Positions 4,851 to 10,127 of a stretch of DNA of 11,628 bases are shown piece after piece. Within the stretch, counting starts at the first letter, position 1. Every line of letters starts with the position of its first letter. The notes below the pieces were generated by a model, which saw nothing but the letters and a program-made list of their open reading frames with translations, made no database searches and was not told the origin of the DNA. Source of the stretch: a bacterium (GTDB lineage Bacteria > Patescibacteria > Dojkabacteria > JAKAPS01 > JAJZLI01); assembly GCA_021809565.1 (NCBI GenBank), contig JAJZKG010000016.1, positions 1 to 11,628 on the forward strand. Reading direction: 5' to 3'. Position numbers and translations under genes: made by a program.

Positions 4851-4895
4851 TTCTATCAAATGTATATTCTAAAAAAGTATATAAGAGTTGTTATG
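4851..4895 (-). promoter_or_regulatory. Array-type promoter, 35-base spacing
   Basis: On the coding strand: CATAACAAC, then CTTATATAC (4885-4877), T-run, ATACATTTGATAGAAATG. TATA to ATG is 35 bases. The block is almost identical to the rightward promoter at 2302-2346. Confidence 0.83.
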
Positions 4896-4919
4896 TTAAA
4901 AATTTAAAAATAATTTAAA

Positions 4920-5222
4920 CTAAATTTCGGATGTATCAAGCCCGTATTCGTCAAGCATTTCAACTATCTCTTTAGGCAGGTCAAATACACCGTCATAGTC
5001 TACTACTTTTTTACCTACTAATTCAAGACATATGTCCGCATAGTCTATATCCTCACCATTACTTGATACAAACCATTCTACAAATAGATATTTTGTTCCC
5101 TCTTCTAATATTGCTTCATTATGGCATTTTCCATAACTATCTATTGTACCATAAATAGTATCCCTACTCACTTCACTATCAAATTCTTTCTTTGCTAATA
5201 TTTTTCTATCTGTTCTTTCCAT
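4920..5222 (-). CDS. Hypothetical acidic protein, 100 aa
   Basis: An acidic soluble protein begins MERTDRKILAKKEFDSEVSR, has a beta-like centre (IYGTIDSYG, TKYLFVEWFVSSNG) and ends in an acidic helix (PKEIVEMLDEYGLDTSEI). The segment EDIDYADICLELVGKKVVDYDG is strongly negative. Small acidic viral proteins are sometimes DNA mimics or inhibitors, but there is no motif here to support that specifically. No family is recognised. The frame extends upstream to another ATG at 5237, but the promoter spacing (35 bases from TATA) selects the ATG at 5222. It is a single-gene cassette in the leftward array. Confidence 0.82.
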   Translation of the reverse strand: MERTDRKILAKKEFDSEVSRDTIYGTIDSYGKCHNEAILEEGTKYLFVEWFVSSNGEDIDYADICLELVGKKVVDYDGVFDLPKEIVEMLDEYGLDTSEI

Positions 5223-5267
5223 TTCTATCAAATGCATATTCTAAAAAAGTATATAAGAATTGTTATG
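5223..5267 (-). promoter_or_regulatory. Array-type promoter, 35-base spacing
   Basis: CATAACAAT, CTTATATAC (5257-5249), T-run, ATGCATTTGATAGAAATGG on the coding strand. The leader change ATAC to ATGC creates the upstream ATG at 5237, which lies before the predicted transcript start. Confidence 0.8.
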
Positions 5268-5269
5268 GT

Positions 5270-5276
5270 AAAAAAA
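5270..5276 (-). terminator. T-run after the 5277-5642 gene
   Basis: Seven Ts on the coding strand directly after the TAA, followed at once by ACCATAAC of the next promoter: a terminator-promoter junction of the kind repeated between most leftward cassettes. Confidence 0.5.
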
Positions 5277-5642
5277 TTAAAGTTTGCCTATAGGCATATT
5301 ATTTTCTTTTAAATAATCTTTAAACTTATCATTAGGGATAACATCTGGATAATAGCCTCTATCCATAATTACATCGATAAGCATATTTTGATGTACGGTT
5401 GTTGTCTGTGAAAAATACTTATCTGTCATAAAATAAAATAATTCATCGCAATTTCCTCTGCCCCTAACAGCGATTGGAGTAGAATATGAATACAATACTG
5501 TTCTTTTGCTTATCTTATTTGTATAGTCTCCAATTATTTTATGGGAAAAAGTTTCTATATGCATAGAACCCGTATGGTTTTTGCCATTTACATAGCCCTT
5601 TACAAAATCTTCTATCACTTCTCTATTTGCTAACGTTTTCAT
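5277..5642 (-). CDS. Small phage-type orphan, LYSYSTPIA / TTTVHQ motifs, 121 aa
   Basis: Landmarks in order are FVKGYVNGKNHTGSMHIE (13-30), LYSYSTPIAVR (50-60), and YFSQTTTVHQN (76-86), followed by a basic C-terminal helix. I recall the arrangement of NGK, LYSYxTPIA and YS-TT-HQ from small uncharacterised proteins of many phages and archaeal viruses. That is recollection, not a search result, and no biochemical role is known to me. The conserved T-T-x-H-Q block could be a binding or active site. The ATG at 5642 is 35 bases from TATA. It is a single-gene cassette with its own promoter, which would fit an early accessory function. Confidence 0.82.
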   Translation of the reverse strand: MKTLANREVIEDFVKGYVNGKNHTGSMHIETFSHKIIGDYTNKISKRTVLYSYSTPIAVRGRGNCDELFYFMTDKYFSQTTTVHQNMLIDVIMDRGYYPDVIPNDKFKDYLKENNMPIGKL

Positions 5643-5687
5643 TTTTATCAATTGTATATCTAAAAAAGGTATATAAAGGTTGTTATG
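5643..5687 (-). promoter_or_regulatory. Array-type promoter, 35-base spacing
   Basis: CATAACAAC, TTTATATAC (5677-5669), CTTTTTTAG, ATACAATTGATAAAAATG on the coding strand. It is nearly identical to the promoters at 6042-6086 and 6367-6411. Confidence 0.85.
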
Positions 5688-5696
5688 GTAAAGTGT

Positions 5697-6041
5697 TTAA
5701 TGTAAAATAGATTTAGATTGGATTACTGGTGCTATGATACCACAAAAAACACAACAGTCGTCATAAAATTCGTGTTCACCATTTTCACTTTTGTCACATA
5801 CATCATTAATGGTAAATATTACTTCACGCTGATTAGGAAATGAACCCCAGCACTTATATACTTCAATTAAAGCGTTGGGAGCGGTATCTCTTTCCTTAAA
5901 AGCTCTTTTTACTGCATTTTCTATAGTCTTATATCCCTTAACCGCAAACATTTTACCGTAATATCTGGCTCTTGGGTCAATCCAGCACTGTTTCCCTATC
6001 CAATGTCCATTTACAACAATCTGATATCTTATGTTTTCCAT
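5697..6041 (-). CDS. Hypothetical protein with C-terminal Cys/His cluster, 114 aa
   Basis: The N-terminal half is mixed alpha/beta (MENIRYQIVVNGHWIGKQCW, then TIENAVKRAFKERDTAPNALIEVYKCW). The last third carries C82, H90, C96, C97 and C100, the final group reading DDCCVFCG, which could hold one zinc ion. The first part resembles small domains in which a query value is displayed per residue pair, but no family can be named. The ATG is fixed by 35-base TATA spacing. It is one cassette of the leftward array and, with the 2771-2929 product, one of two probable zinc-binding proteins among the array genes. Confidence 0.82.
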   Translation of the reverse strand: MENIRYQIVVNGHWIGKQCWIDPRARYYGKMFAVKGYKTIENAVKRAFKERDTAPNALIEVYKCWGSFPNQREVIFTINDVCDKSENGEHEFYDDCCVFCGIIAPVIQSKSILH

Positions 6042-6086
6042 TTTTATCAATTGTATATCTAAAAAAGGTATATAAAGGTTGTTATG
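6042..6086 (-). promoter_or_regulatory. Array-type promoter, 35-base spacing
   Basis: CATAACAAC, TTTATATAC (6076-6068), CTTTTTTAG, ATACAATTGATAAAAATGG on the coding strand. Confidence 0.85.
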
Positions 6087-6093
6087 GTAAAAA

Positions 6094-6366
6094 TTATTTT
6101 TTAATATTAACTCTTCTATTAATTTCTAATTCGTATGGTATGCCAATTATATTATCATTAGTATCCCAATTGTTATCATTAATATTCCAATCATTTAATT
6201 CTATTTTTTTAATAATATAGGCATTATAACCTTCTAAATAATTAGTCATTAATCCATATTTTTTCAATCCCTCAATGGCTTTCTTTTTAGAAGAATATAC
6301 AGAAATATCTTGTAATTCTCCATTATCACCCGTCACTACACCGATAACATATACATATTTTTCCAT
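6094..6366 (-). CDS. Small YVIGV...VYSSKKKA orphan, 90 aa
   Basis: The protein starts with a strand, YVYVIGVVTGDNG, then DISVYSSKKKAIEGLKKYG (20-38), then a segment YNAYIIKKIELNDW. This strand-loop-VYSS-KA-helix pattern is common in very small phage proteins of unknown function, as I remember them. The 54-75 stretch is rich in N, D and W (DWNINDNNWDTND) and low in complexity. The ATG at 6366 is 35 bases from TATA. It is a single-gene cassette in the leftward array. Confidence 0.82.
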   Translation of the reverse strand: MEKYVYVIGVVTGDNGELQDISVYSSKKKAIEGLKKYGLMTNYLEGYNAYIIKKIELNDWNINDNNWDTNDNIIGIPYELEINRRVNIKK

Positions 6367-6411
6367 TTTTATCAATTGTATATCTAAAAAAAGTATATAA
6401 AAGTTGTTATG
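6367..6411 (-). promoter_or_regulatory. Array-type promoter, 35-base spacing
   Basis: CATAACAAC, TTTATATAC (6401-6393), TTTTTTTAG, ATACAATTGATAAAAATGG on the coding strand, matching the rightward promoter at 3221-3265 almost base for base although inverted. Confidence 0.85.
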
Positions 6412-6419
6412 GTAAAAAA

Positions 6420-7061
6420 TTAAAATTTTATTCTTCTATTACCAATAAATATTACGGTATTTTTAAGATTTGTATATGTAAAGTTTACATTGTAAAAATC
6501 TGCTCCTTTAAGATTTGCTCCTTCAAGGTTTGCACTGCCAAAGTCTGCATTACTAAGATTTGCATTTTCAAGGTCTGCACCTCTAAGGTCTGCACCGTTA
6601 AAATTTGCATCTGTTAAATCCGCTCTTCTAAAGTCTACGTTTTGAAGATTTGCATAAAGAAATTTTCCATTTATCAAGTTTGCATCTTTAAGAATTGCAT
6701 TAAAAAAATATGCATCTGTGAAATCGGAATTAGTCAAATCAGCACCCCTAAGGTCTGCATTCGTGAGATTTGTATTATTAGCTTTTGTATTGGACAAATC
6801 TGCACCACTAAGGTCTACAGATTGAAATAAACCAAATTCAAGGTCTGCCCCTTCAAAGTTTACGTTTCTAAGGTTTGCATTATACAGGCTTGCTTCTCTA
6901 AGATTTATATTCCTAAGGTCTGCATCCCTAAAATTTATATTCTTAAGATTTACATTGTGAAGGTCTGCATTACTTAGATTTACATTACTAAGGTCAAGCC
7001 TTTCAATTCTTTCTTTACTTATTCCATATTCTATCAATTTTTTTATGGTCTTTGTTTCCAT
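6420..7061 (-). CDS. Pentapeptide-repeat protein with N-terminal helix, 213 aa
   Basis: An N-terminal amphipathic helix (METKTIKKLIEYGISKERIE, 1-20) precedes about 36 A(D/N)LXX-type units, ending in NTVIFIGNRRIKF. The units are more diverged than in the other two pentapeptide proteins, with many N-F and V-N variants and little repeated DNA, so this copy is older or under different selection. The predicted fold is a right-handed square beta-helix of about nine turns. A helix before the rod often serves as a cap or dimer/partner contact. Function is unknown; DNA mimicry of the MfpA/Qnr kind is one option. TATA to ATG is 28 bases, so it is leaderless, unlike most array genes. Confidence 0.92.
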   Translation of the reverse strand: METKTIKKLIEYGISKERIERLDLSNVNLSNADLHNVNLKNINFRDADLRNINLREASLYNANLRNVNFEGADLEFGLFQSVDLSGADLSNTKANNTNLTNADLRGADLTNSDFTDAYFFNAILKDANLINGKFLYANLQNVDFRRADLTDANFNGADLRGADLENANLSNADFGSANLEGANLKGADFYNVNFTYTNLKNTVIFIGNRRIKF

Positions 7062-7099
7062 AATATGATATTCTAAAAAAGTATATAAGAGTTGTTATG
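7062..7099 (-). promoter_or_regulatory. Array promoter lacking the 7-base leader
   Basis: CATAACAAC, CTTATATAC (7089-7081) and TTTTTTAGAATATCATATTATGG follow in order on the coding strand. TATA to ATG is 28 bases instead of 35, as if the GATAAAA leader had been deleted. Confidence 0.8.
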
Positions 7100-7105
7100 A
7101 GAAAA

Positions 7106-7468
7106 TTAATTATGGAGAAAAAATGCTTTATCATTAAGTAGTACCGATACATTGTAAAAATTTGCATCGCTAAGGTCTGCATTGCTAAGATTTGTATTTC
7201 TAAGGTCTGCATCTTTAAGATTTGCATTACTAAGGTCTGCACCAGTAAGGTCTGCACCAGTAAGGTCTGCATAGCTAAGGTCTGCATAGCTAAGGTCTGC
7301 ATAGCTAAGGTCTGCATAGCTAAGGTCTGCATAGCTAAGGTCTGCACGGCTAAGGTCTGCATAGCTAAGGTCTGCATTGTTAAGATATGCATAACTAAGG
7401 TCTGCACCCCTAAAATATGCATAACTAAGGTCTGCAAATGGCTCTATTTTATATTCTTTTATTTCCAT
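7106..7468 (-). CDS. Pentapeptide-repeat protein, short paralogue, 120 aa
   Basis: The leader MEIKEYKIEP and tail FYNVSVLLNDKAFFLHN match the ends of the 1322-1984 product, but only about 19 pentapeptides lie between. Seven of the central units read SYADL or a near variant, and their DNA is identical over five 15-bp units. This is a short beta-helix of about five turns. The near-identity of repeat DNA implies recent expansion and probable length variation between strains. Its ATG (7468) is 35 bases from TATA. It lies at the outer end of the leftward array, mirroring its paralogue at the outer end of the rightward one. Confidence 0.92.
   Translation of the reverse strand: MEIKEYKIEPFADLSYAYFRGADLSYAYLNNADLSYADLSRADLSYADLSYADLSYADLSYADLSYADLTGADLTGADLSNANLKDADLRNTNLSNADLSDANFYNVSVLLNDKAFFLHN
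7231..7380 (-). repeat. 15-bp perfect tandem repeat inside the pentapeptide gene
   Basis: Five exact copies of TAAGGTCTGCATAGC run from 7261 to 7335. A two-mismatch copy follows at 7336-7350, then an exact one at 7351-7365 and a variant at 7366-7380. Two identical TAAGGTCTGCACCAG units precede at 7231-7260. It is a coding minisatellite, each unit adding one pentapeptide. Confidence 0.93.
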
Positions 7469-7513
7469 TTCTATCATATGTATATCTAAAAAAAGTATAT
7501 AAAAGTTGTTATG
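7469..7513 (-). promoter_or_regulatory. Array-type promoter, 35-base spacing
   Basis: CATAACAAC, TTTATATAC (7503-7495), T-run, ATACATATGATAGAAATGG on the coding strand. Confidence 0.83.
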
Positions 7514-7520
7514 GTAAAAA

Positions 7521-7787
7521 TTAATTTATTATGTTCTGTATATATGACTGATAAGTAATTTCAATTCCATCTATTGATTTGGTCATTATCTGCACATTGT
7601 ATTTATCTTTTAGTTGCGAATATTGAAGTATACCTTCAAACATCAGTCCTTTCCAGTTTTCTCCTTCTGTTGTAACTACTATAGGCACTCTTTTCGGTAG
7701 TTTATCAATGTTTTTCTTTCCTATTTCGTCAGAATTAAAGGCTGTTCTCCCGTCTACATATCCGATTATATATCTATATGTTTCCAT
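7521..7787 (-). CDS. Hypothetical protein, 88 aa
   Basis: A small alpha/beta protein with opening strand METYRYIIGYVDGRTAF, a basic middle (IGKKNIDKLPKRVPIVVTT) and the segment NWKGLMFEGILQYSQLKDKY before a beta-like end. The opening is loosely like that of the 6094-6366 product (strand, G, then D-G), which may only reflect a shared fold type. No family is recognised. The ATG at 7787 follows a TATA element by 28 bases, so it belongs to the leaderless class and lies just outside the cassette array. It shares a divergent promoter region with the 7869 gene. Confidence 0.8.
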   Translation of the reverse strand: METYRYIIGYVDGRTAFNSDEIGKKNIDKLPKRVPIVVTTEGENWKGLMFEGILQYSQLKDKYNVQIMTKSIDGIEITYQSYIQNIIN

Positions 7788-7868
7788 AGTATGACATATC
7801 TAAGGACAATATAAATGTTGCGTTTTTTCTCTTGCAAATCTTTATATAATTATGAATAATACTGTCAT
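7788..7868. promoter_or_regulatory. Divergent leaderless promoter pair
   Basis: Leftward TTTATATTG (7815-7807) is 28 bases from the ATG at 7787. Rightward TTTATATAA (7841-7849), preceded by GCAAATC as a likely BRE, is 28 bases from the ATG at 7869. The 25 bases between the two TATA boxes are available to a shared regulator. Confidence 0.75.
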
Positions 7869-8525
7869 ATGGGAAAAGAAAATATATTCAGTAAAGCACA
7901 TACTCTTTTGGAGTTAGAAGATATGTATATGATAGCCCTGAAAAATAAACAGTTTTCGGAAGAAATGCTTGAACAAGATTATGCAGAAATGAGAAAGAAA
8001 CTATTAGGAACGGTAGAAATAGAAGAACAAGTTTCAAAAAGAAAAACGTCACCGATAAAAAGTATTACAGGTTACACTAATTCAAAATTAGAATTATCAC
8101 TGGCTTGGGTTAAAGGAAATACAGAATTACCCAGTTTCAACCCCGTTCTTAGTCACGAAAGATATAGTTTTCCTTCAAGTACCATAGTTATTTATGACTT
8201 GGTAACAAACGGTGCATATTTTAGAGATTATATTCCTTCCATTCAGAATAATAAATTGGTAATAAAAATTTCTAATAAAATGCGTGAAATAGTAAACATA
8301 GAGCAAGACATTGAAATCAGAATTGAAGAAGGAGAAGAAGTACAACTGACAGAAGGTTACTATTCAGAAAATTATATAACAGAAAGAATAATAGGAAAAA
8401 ATTCTATTGCTGTGGTTCAGACACTTCTTATTAATCCTAATACAAATCATATTAAATGGAAAATTATCTCAATGTTCGCTTATCATAATAATGAATTGGA
8501 ACAAATAAAATTCACTACTGATTAA
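7869..8525 (+). CDS. Hypothetical two-part protein, 218 aa
   Basis: The first 60 residues are helical and charged (LLELEDMYMIALKNKQFSEEMLEQDYAEMRKKL), resembling a coiled coil; a basic linker (VSKRKTSPIKS) follows, then a beta-rich domain of about 140 residues (TIVIYDLVTNGAYFRDYIP, KLVIKISNKM, NHIKWKIISMFAYHN). An N-terminal helix plus a beta domain is common in viral structural or adaptor proteins, but no family is recognised. It has no cysteines or membrane segment. The start is supported by a TATA box 28 bases upstream. It is the only rightward gene between 3532 and 9747 and ends nine bases from the stop of the opposing 8535-8825 gene. Confidence 0.85.
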   Translation: MGKENIFSKAHTLLELEDMYMIALKNKQFSEEMLEQDYAEMRKKLLGTVEIEEQVSKRKTSPIKSITGYTNSKLELSLAWVKGNTELPSFNPVLSHERYSFPSSTIVIYDLVTNGAYFRDYIPSIQNNKLVIKISNKMREIVNIEQDIEIRIEEGEEVQLTEGYYSENYITERIIGKNSIAVVQTLLINPNTNHIKWKIISMFAYHNNELEQIKFTTD

Positions 8526-8534
8526 AAAATATTT

Positions 8535-8825
8535 TTAAATAAAACCATCATACTTTTTAATTTTTATTATAGCGAAATCATCTATATCTAATAGCTTTCC
8601 TATTCTGCCTAAAGTTTCCGATGTATGTAATTTTACTCTATATATATCATCCGTACCACCGAATATAATTTCTATATCATAGCCCTGCTCTTTATACATA
8701 AATATTCTATTATATGTAAACATATATTTATAATATTCGGTAAAATGTAGCAGTAATTCAGGATAATCCTTATATATATCTGACGCTCTTAATTCTTCTA
8801 CCGTTTCTATTTCTGTTAAATCCAT
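8535..8825 (-). CDS. YYKY/FGG-DDIYR family protein, 96 aa
   Basis: This is a paralogue of the 2029-2295 product, sharing YYKYMFTY (31-38) and FGGTDDIYRVKL (55-66), with a longer helical N-terminus (LTEIETVEELRASDIYKDYPELLLHF). The C-terminus ends in a basic strand, FAIIKIKKYDGFI. Two members in one small genome show that the family is maintained, but its function is unknown to me. The TATA element is weak (AT-rich stretch around 8847-8853), so this gene may be transcribed with the small gene upstream at 8849-8962. Confidence 0.85.
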   Translation of the reverse strand: MDLTEIETVEELRASDIYKDYPELLLHFTEYYKYMFTYNRIFMYKEQGYDIEIIFGGTDDIYRVKLHTSETLGRIGKLLDIDDFAIIKIKKYDGFI

Positions 8826-8848
8826 ATTTCAACATTACTTAGTTGTTA

Positions 8849-8962
8849 TTAAGCTTTTTCCTTTGGAGCTTTAATCTTATCCCGCATTCTCATCTTATCC
8901 ATTTCATTAAAAACTGCATATATAATAAAAGTTGCTAACGTTTCTATTTCTGTGATACTCAT
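8849..8962 (-). CDS. Small peptide, 37 aa
   Basis: The ATG at 8962 and TAA at 8849 bound 37 codons for a peptide starting MSITEIETLATFIIYAVFNE and ending in a basic tail (MDKMRMRDKIKAPKEKA). The first half is hydrophobic enough for a short membrane-associated or packing helix; the second is strongly positive. TEIET is also found at residues 4-8 of the downstream 8535-8825 product, perhaps by chance. A TTTATTTATC element lies about 26-28 bases upstream of the ATG, fitting the leaderless pattern. Gene status is plausible but not certain because of the size. Confidence 0.5.
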   Translation of the reverse strand: MSITEIETLATFIIYAVFNEMDKMRMRDKIKAPKEKA

Positions 8963-9012
8963 AAAAATATATTGCGAAGATAAATAAAAAATGTTGGTAA
9001 AAAATTTCTTAA

Positions 9013-9519
9013 TTATTGCTTATGAGAAAGCTGAAAAGAAGTATCGTCTTTATTATCTTCATCTACAAATTCAAAATTAAATCCTGATGAAGAGGGAGTA
9101 AACGTTCTCTTTCCTAAAGATTTCGGATTTATTTTTACTGATAGGAAATCGGTCTCTTTCATTTGTCCTGTATCTCTGTCTTTTATTTCTGTTACATGTT
9201 TAAATTCTACAATACTTTCATAATGTCCAAGTTCTCCTTTCTCTGGAAACTGTTCCTTAAAAGCCTGTATTTGCTTTATCAACATTTTTCCCCCTGCTGA
9301 TGTTTCTGATATTGAAATCATAGGGTCTTCTTCACTTTTTGGAATAAATCTGTACTGGTAGCCCGAAAATTTTCTGTTTCCCTGTGTAGTTTTTCCTTCG
9401 ACAAATTTCCGATAGAAACCACTTATTGGTATTTCCAATACTTCTTCTGGTGCAAGCTTGTCCATTATAGACTTACCTGACATCATCATCCTTTTTGTTT
9501 CGACATTTGTTTCTGTCAT
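9013..9519 (-). CDS. Hypothetical protein with acidic tail, 168 aa
   Basis: A methionine-rich N-terminus (to residue 25) precedes a beta-rich body with IPISGFYRKFVEGK (30-43), SGYQYRFIP (52-60), HYESIVEFKHVTEI (99-112) and DFLSVKINPKSLGKRTF (124-140), then an acidic tail EFVDEDNKDD (150-159). A basic/aromatic beta body with an acidic C-terminus is what one sees in OB-fold single-strand DNA-binding proteins, and it lies opposite nuclease and ligase genes, but no diagnostic motif is present; treat that as a guess. The frame is open to 9561; the ATG at 9519 is chosen because TATATAAG (9540-9547) places it 28 bases from TATA. Confidence 0.85.
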   Translation of the reverse strand: MTETNVETKRMMMSGKSIMDKLAPEEVLEIPISGFYRKFVEGKTTQGNRKFSGYQYRFIPKSEEDPMISISETSAGGKMLIKQIQAFKEQFPEKGELGHYESIVEFKHVTEIKDRDTGQMKETDFLSVKINPKSLGKRTFTPSSSGFNFEFVDEDNKDDTSFQLSHKQ

Positions 9520-9547
9520 AATAGTACATCCTATCCCTATATATAAG
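9520..9547 (-). promoter_or_regulatory. Leaderless promoter of the 9013-9519 gene
   Basis: CTTATATAT (9547-9539) on the coding strand lies 28 bases before the ATG. This places the longer open frame (up to 9561) across the promoter and argues against it. The inverted-repeat element starts 47 bp upstream of this TATA. Confidence 0.65.
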
Positions 9548-9593
9548 GTTTGCGACACCAACGGTAATTACTAATTTTTATCAATTTTTTAAC

Positions 9594-9682
9594 TGGAACA
9601 ACTGGAACAACTGGAACAGAATTAGTAGTTTGTAGGCTCTACATATTATTGGTTTTGTTCCAACTGTTCCAACTGTTCCAGT
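9594..9682. repeat. 89-bp nested inverted-repeat element, copy 2
   Basis: This differs from 24-112 at one base only. Three 9-bp units ACTGGAACA (9592-9618) face three inverted TGTTCCA units (9656-9681) around the TGTAG-GCT-CTACA hairpin. It sits in the divergent intergenic region between the 9519 start and the 9747 start, 47 bp from the leftward TATA and 37 bp from the rightward TATA, so it could be an operator for both. The copy at 24-112 does not lie in a visible divergent region. Confidence 0.9.
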
Positions 9683-9711
9683 GAAATTGTTTAAGCTTAA
9701 TTTATTATATT

Positions 9712-9746
9712 ACATAAATTTATATAATATATATGCATATAGAATT
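9712..9746 (+). promoter_or_regulatory. Leaderless promoter of the endonuclease VII-like gene
   Basis: TTTATATAA (9719-9727) is 28 bases before the ATG at 9747; upstream ACATAAA may serve as BRE. This excludes the ATG at 9681, which lies inside the repeat element. Confidence 0.7.
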
Positions 9747-10094
9747 ATGGCTTCTAAAAAGTTAAACCCAAGAAAACTTGAAGATAGATTAAAACAACTT
9801 GGAATTGATATGGAAGCAAAAAAGAAGCTTAAAACATATATTCTAAAACATCAGGGATATAAGTGTGCTATTTGTAAAAAAGATTTAAAACGTGAAGAAC
9901 CAAGAAATATACATTTAGACCATTCACATAAACCACCCTTTGAAATACGTGGAGTATTGTGTAGTTTCTGTAATAGATATATATTAACACAAATGAATGA
10001 AGGGAGACCAGAATTGTTTAAGAACGCATATACATATCTTACCTCAAATAAAATATGGATTGAAAAATTATTGGAAACTGTTAAATCCGAATAA
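9747..10094 (+). CDS. Endonuclease VII-like HNH (treble-clef) nuclease, 115 aa
   Basis: C40-x2-C43 (CAIC), HLDHSH (56-61), G-VLC-SFCN (C72-x2-C75, N76) form the treble-clef/beta-beta-alpha-metal core of the T4 endonuclease VII (recombination endonuclease VII) family. The four cysteines bind a structural zinc; D58, H59 and N76 occupy the catalytic positions. Family enzymes resolve Holliday junctions and branched DNA before packaging, though many relatives are uncharacterised nucleases. The helical basic N-terminus (MASKKLNPRKLEDRLKQLG) probably binds DNA. The upstream in-frame ATG at 9681 is rejected on promoter position. It heads the rightward enzyme block; the next start is 34 bp on. Confidence 0.9.
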   Translation: MASKKLNPRKLEDRLKQLGIDMEAKKKLKTYILKHQGYKCAICKKDLKREEPRNIHLDHSHKPPFEIRGVLCSFCNRYILTQMNEGRPELFKNAYTYLTSNKIWIEKLLETVKSE

Positions 10095-10099
10095 CAACA

Positions 10100-10127
10100 T
10101 TTATTAACCCAATCATAATATAGTATT
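10100..10127 (+). promoter_or_regulatory. Promoter with TATAGTATTATG initiator
   Basis: ATAACAAC, TTTATTAAC (10100-10108), 28 bases to ATG; the start region AATATAGTATTATG is shared with the ligase and Cas4-like genes. Confidence 0.65.

Noticed and set aside
4522..4907. Rightward frames opposite the 4551-4850 gene
   Set aside because: Antisense to a gene with a consensus array promoter; their starts lack TATA elements.
6642..6830. Rightward frame rich in C and I opposite the 6420-7061 gene
   Set aside because: Shadow of pentapeptide DNA; no promoter.
7231..7380. CRISPR-like or non-coding tandem repeat
   Set aside because: Period of 15 bp keeps a pentapeptide frame open from a promoter-supported start; it is coding.
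7015..7437. Overlapping leftward frame reading MQTLAMQTL repeats
   Set aside because: Frame-shifted translation of the same 15-bp repeat as the 7106-7468 gene; no TATA box at 28 or 35 bases.
24..9682. Transposon with the 89-bp elements as terminal repeats
   Set aside because: The copies are direct rather than inverted relative to each other, and no transposase or integrase is visible between them; a mobile segment is still possible by other means.
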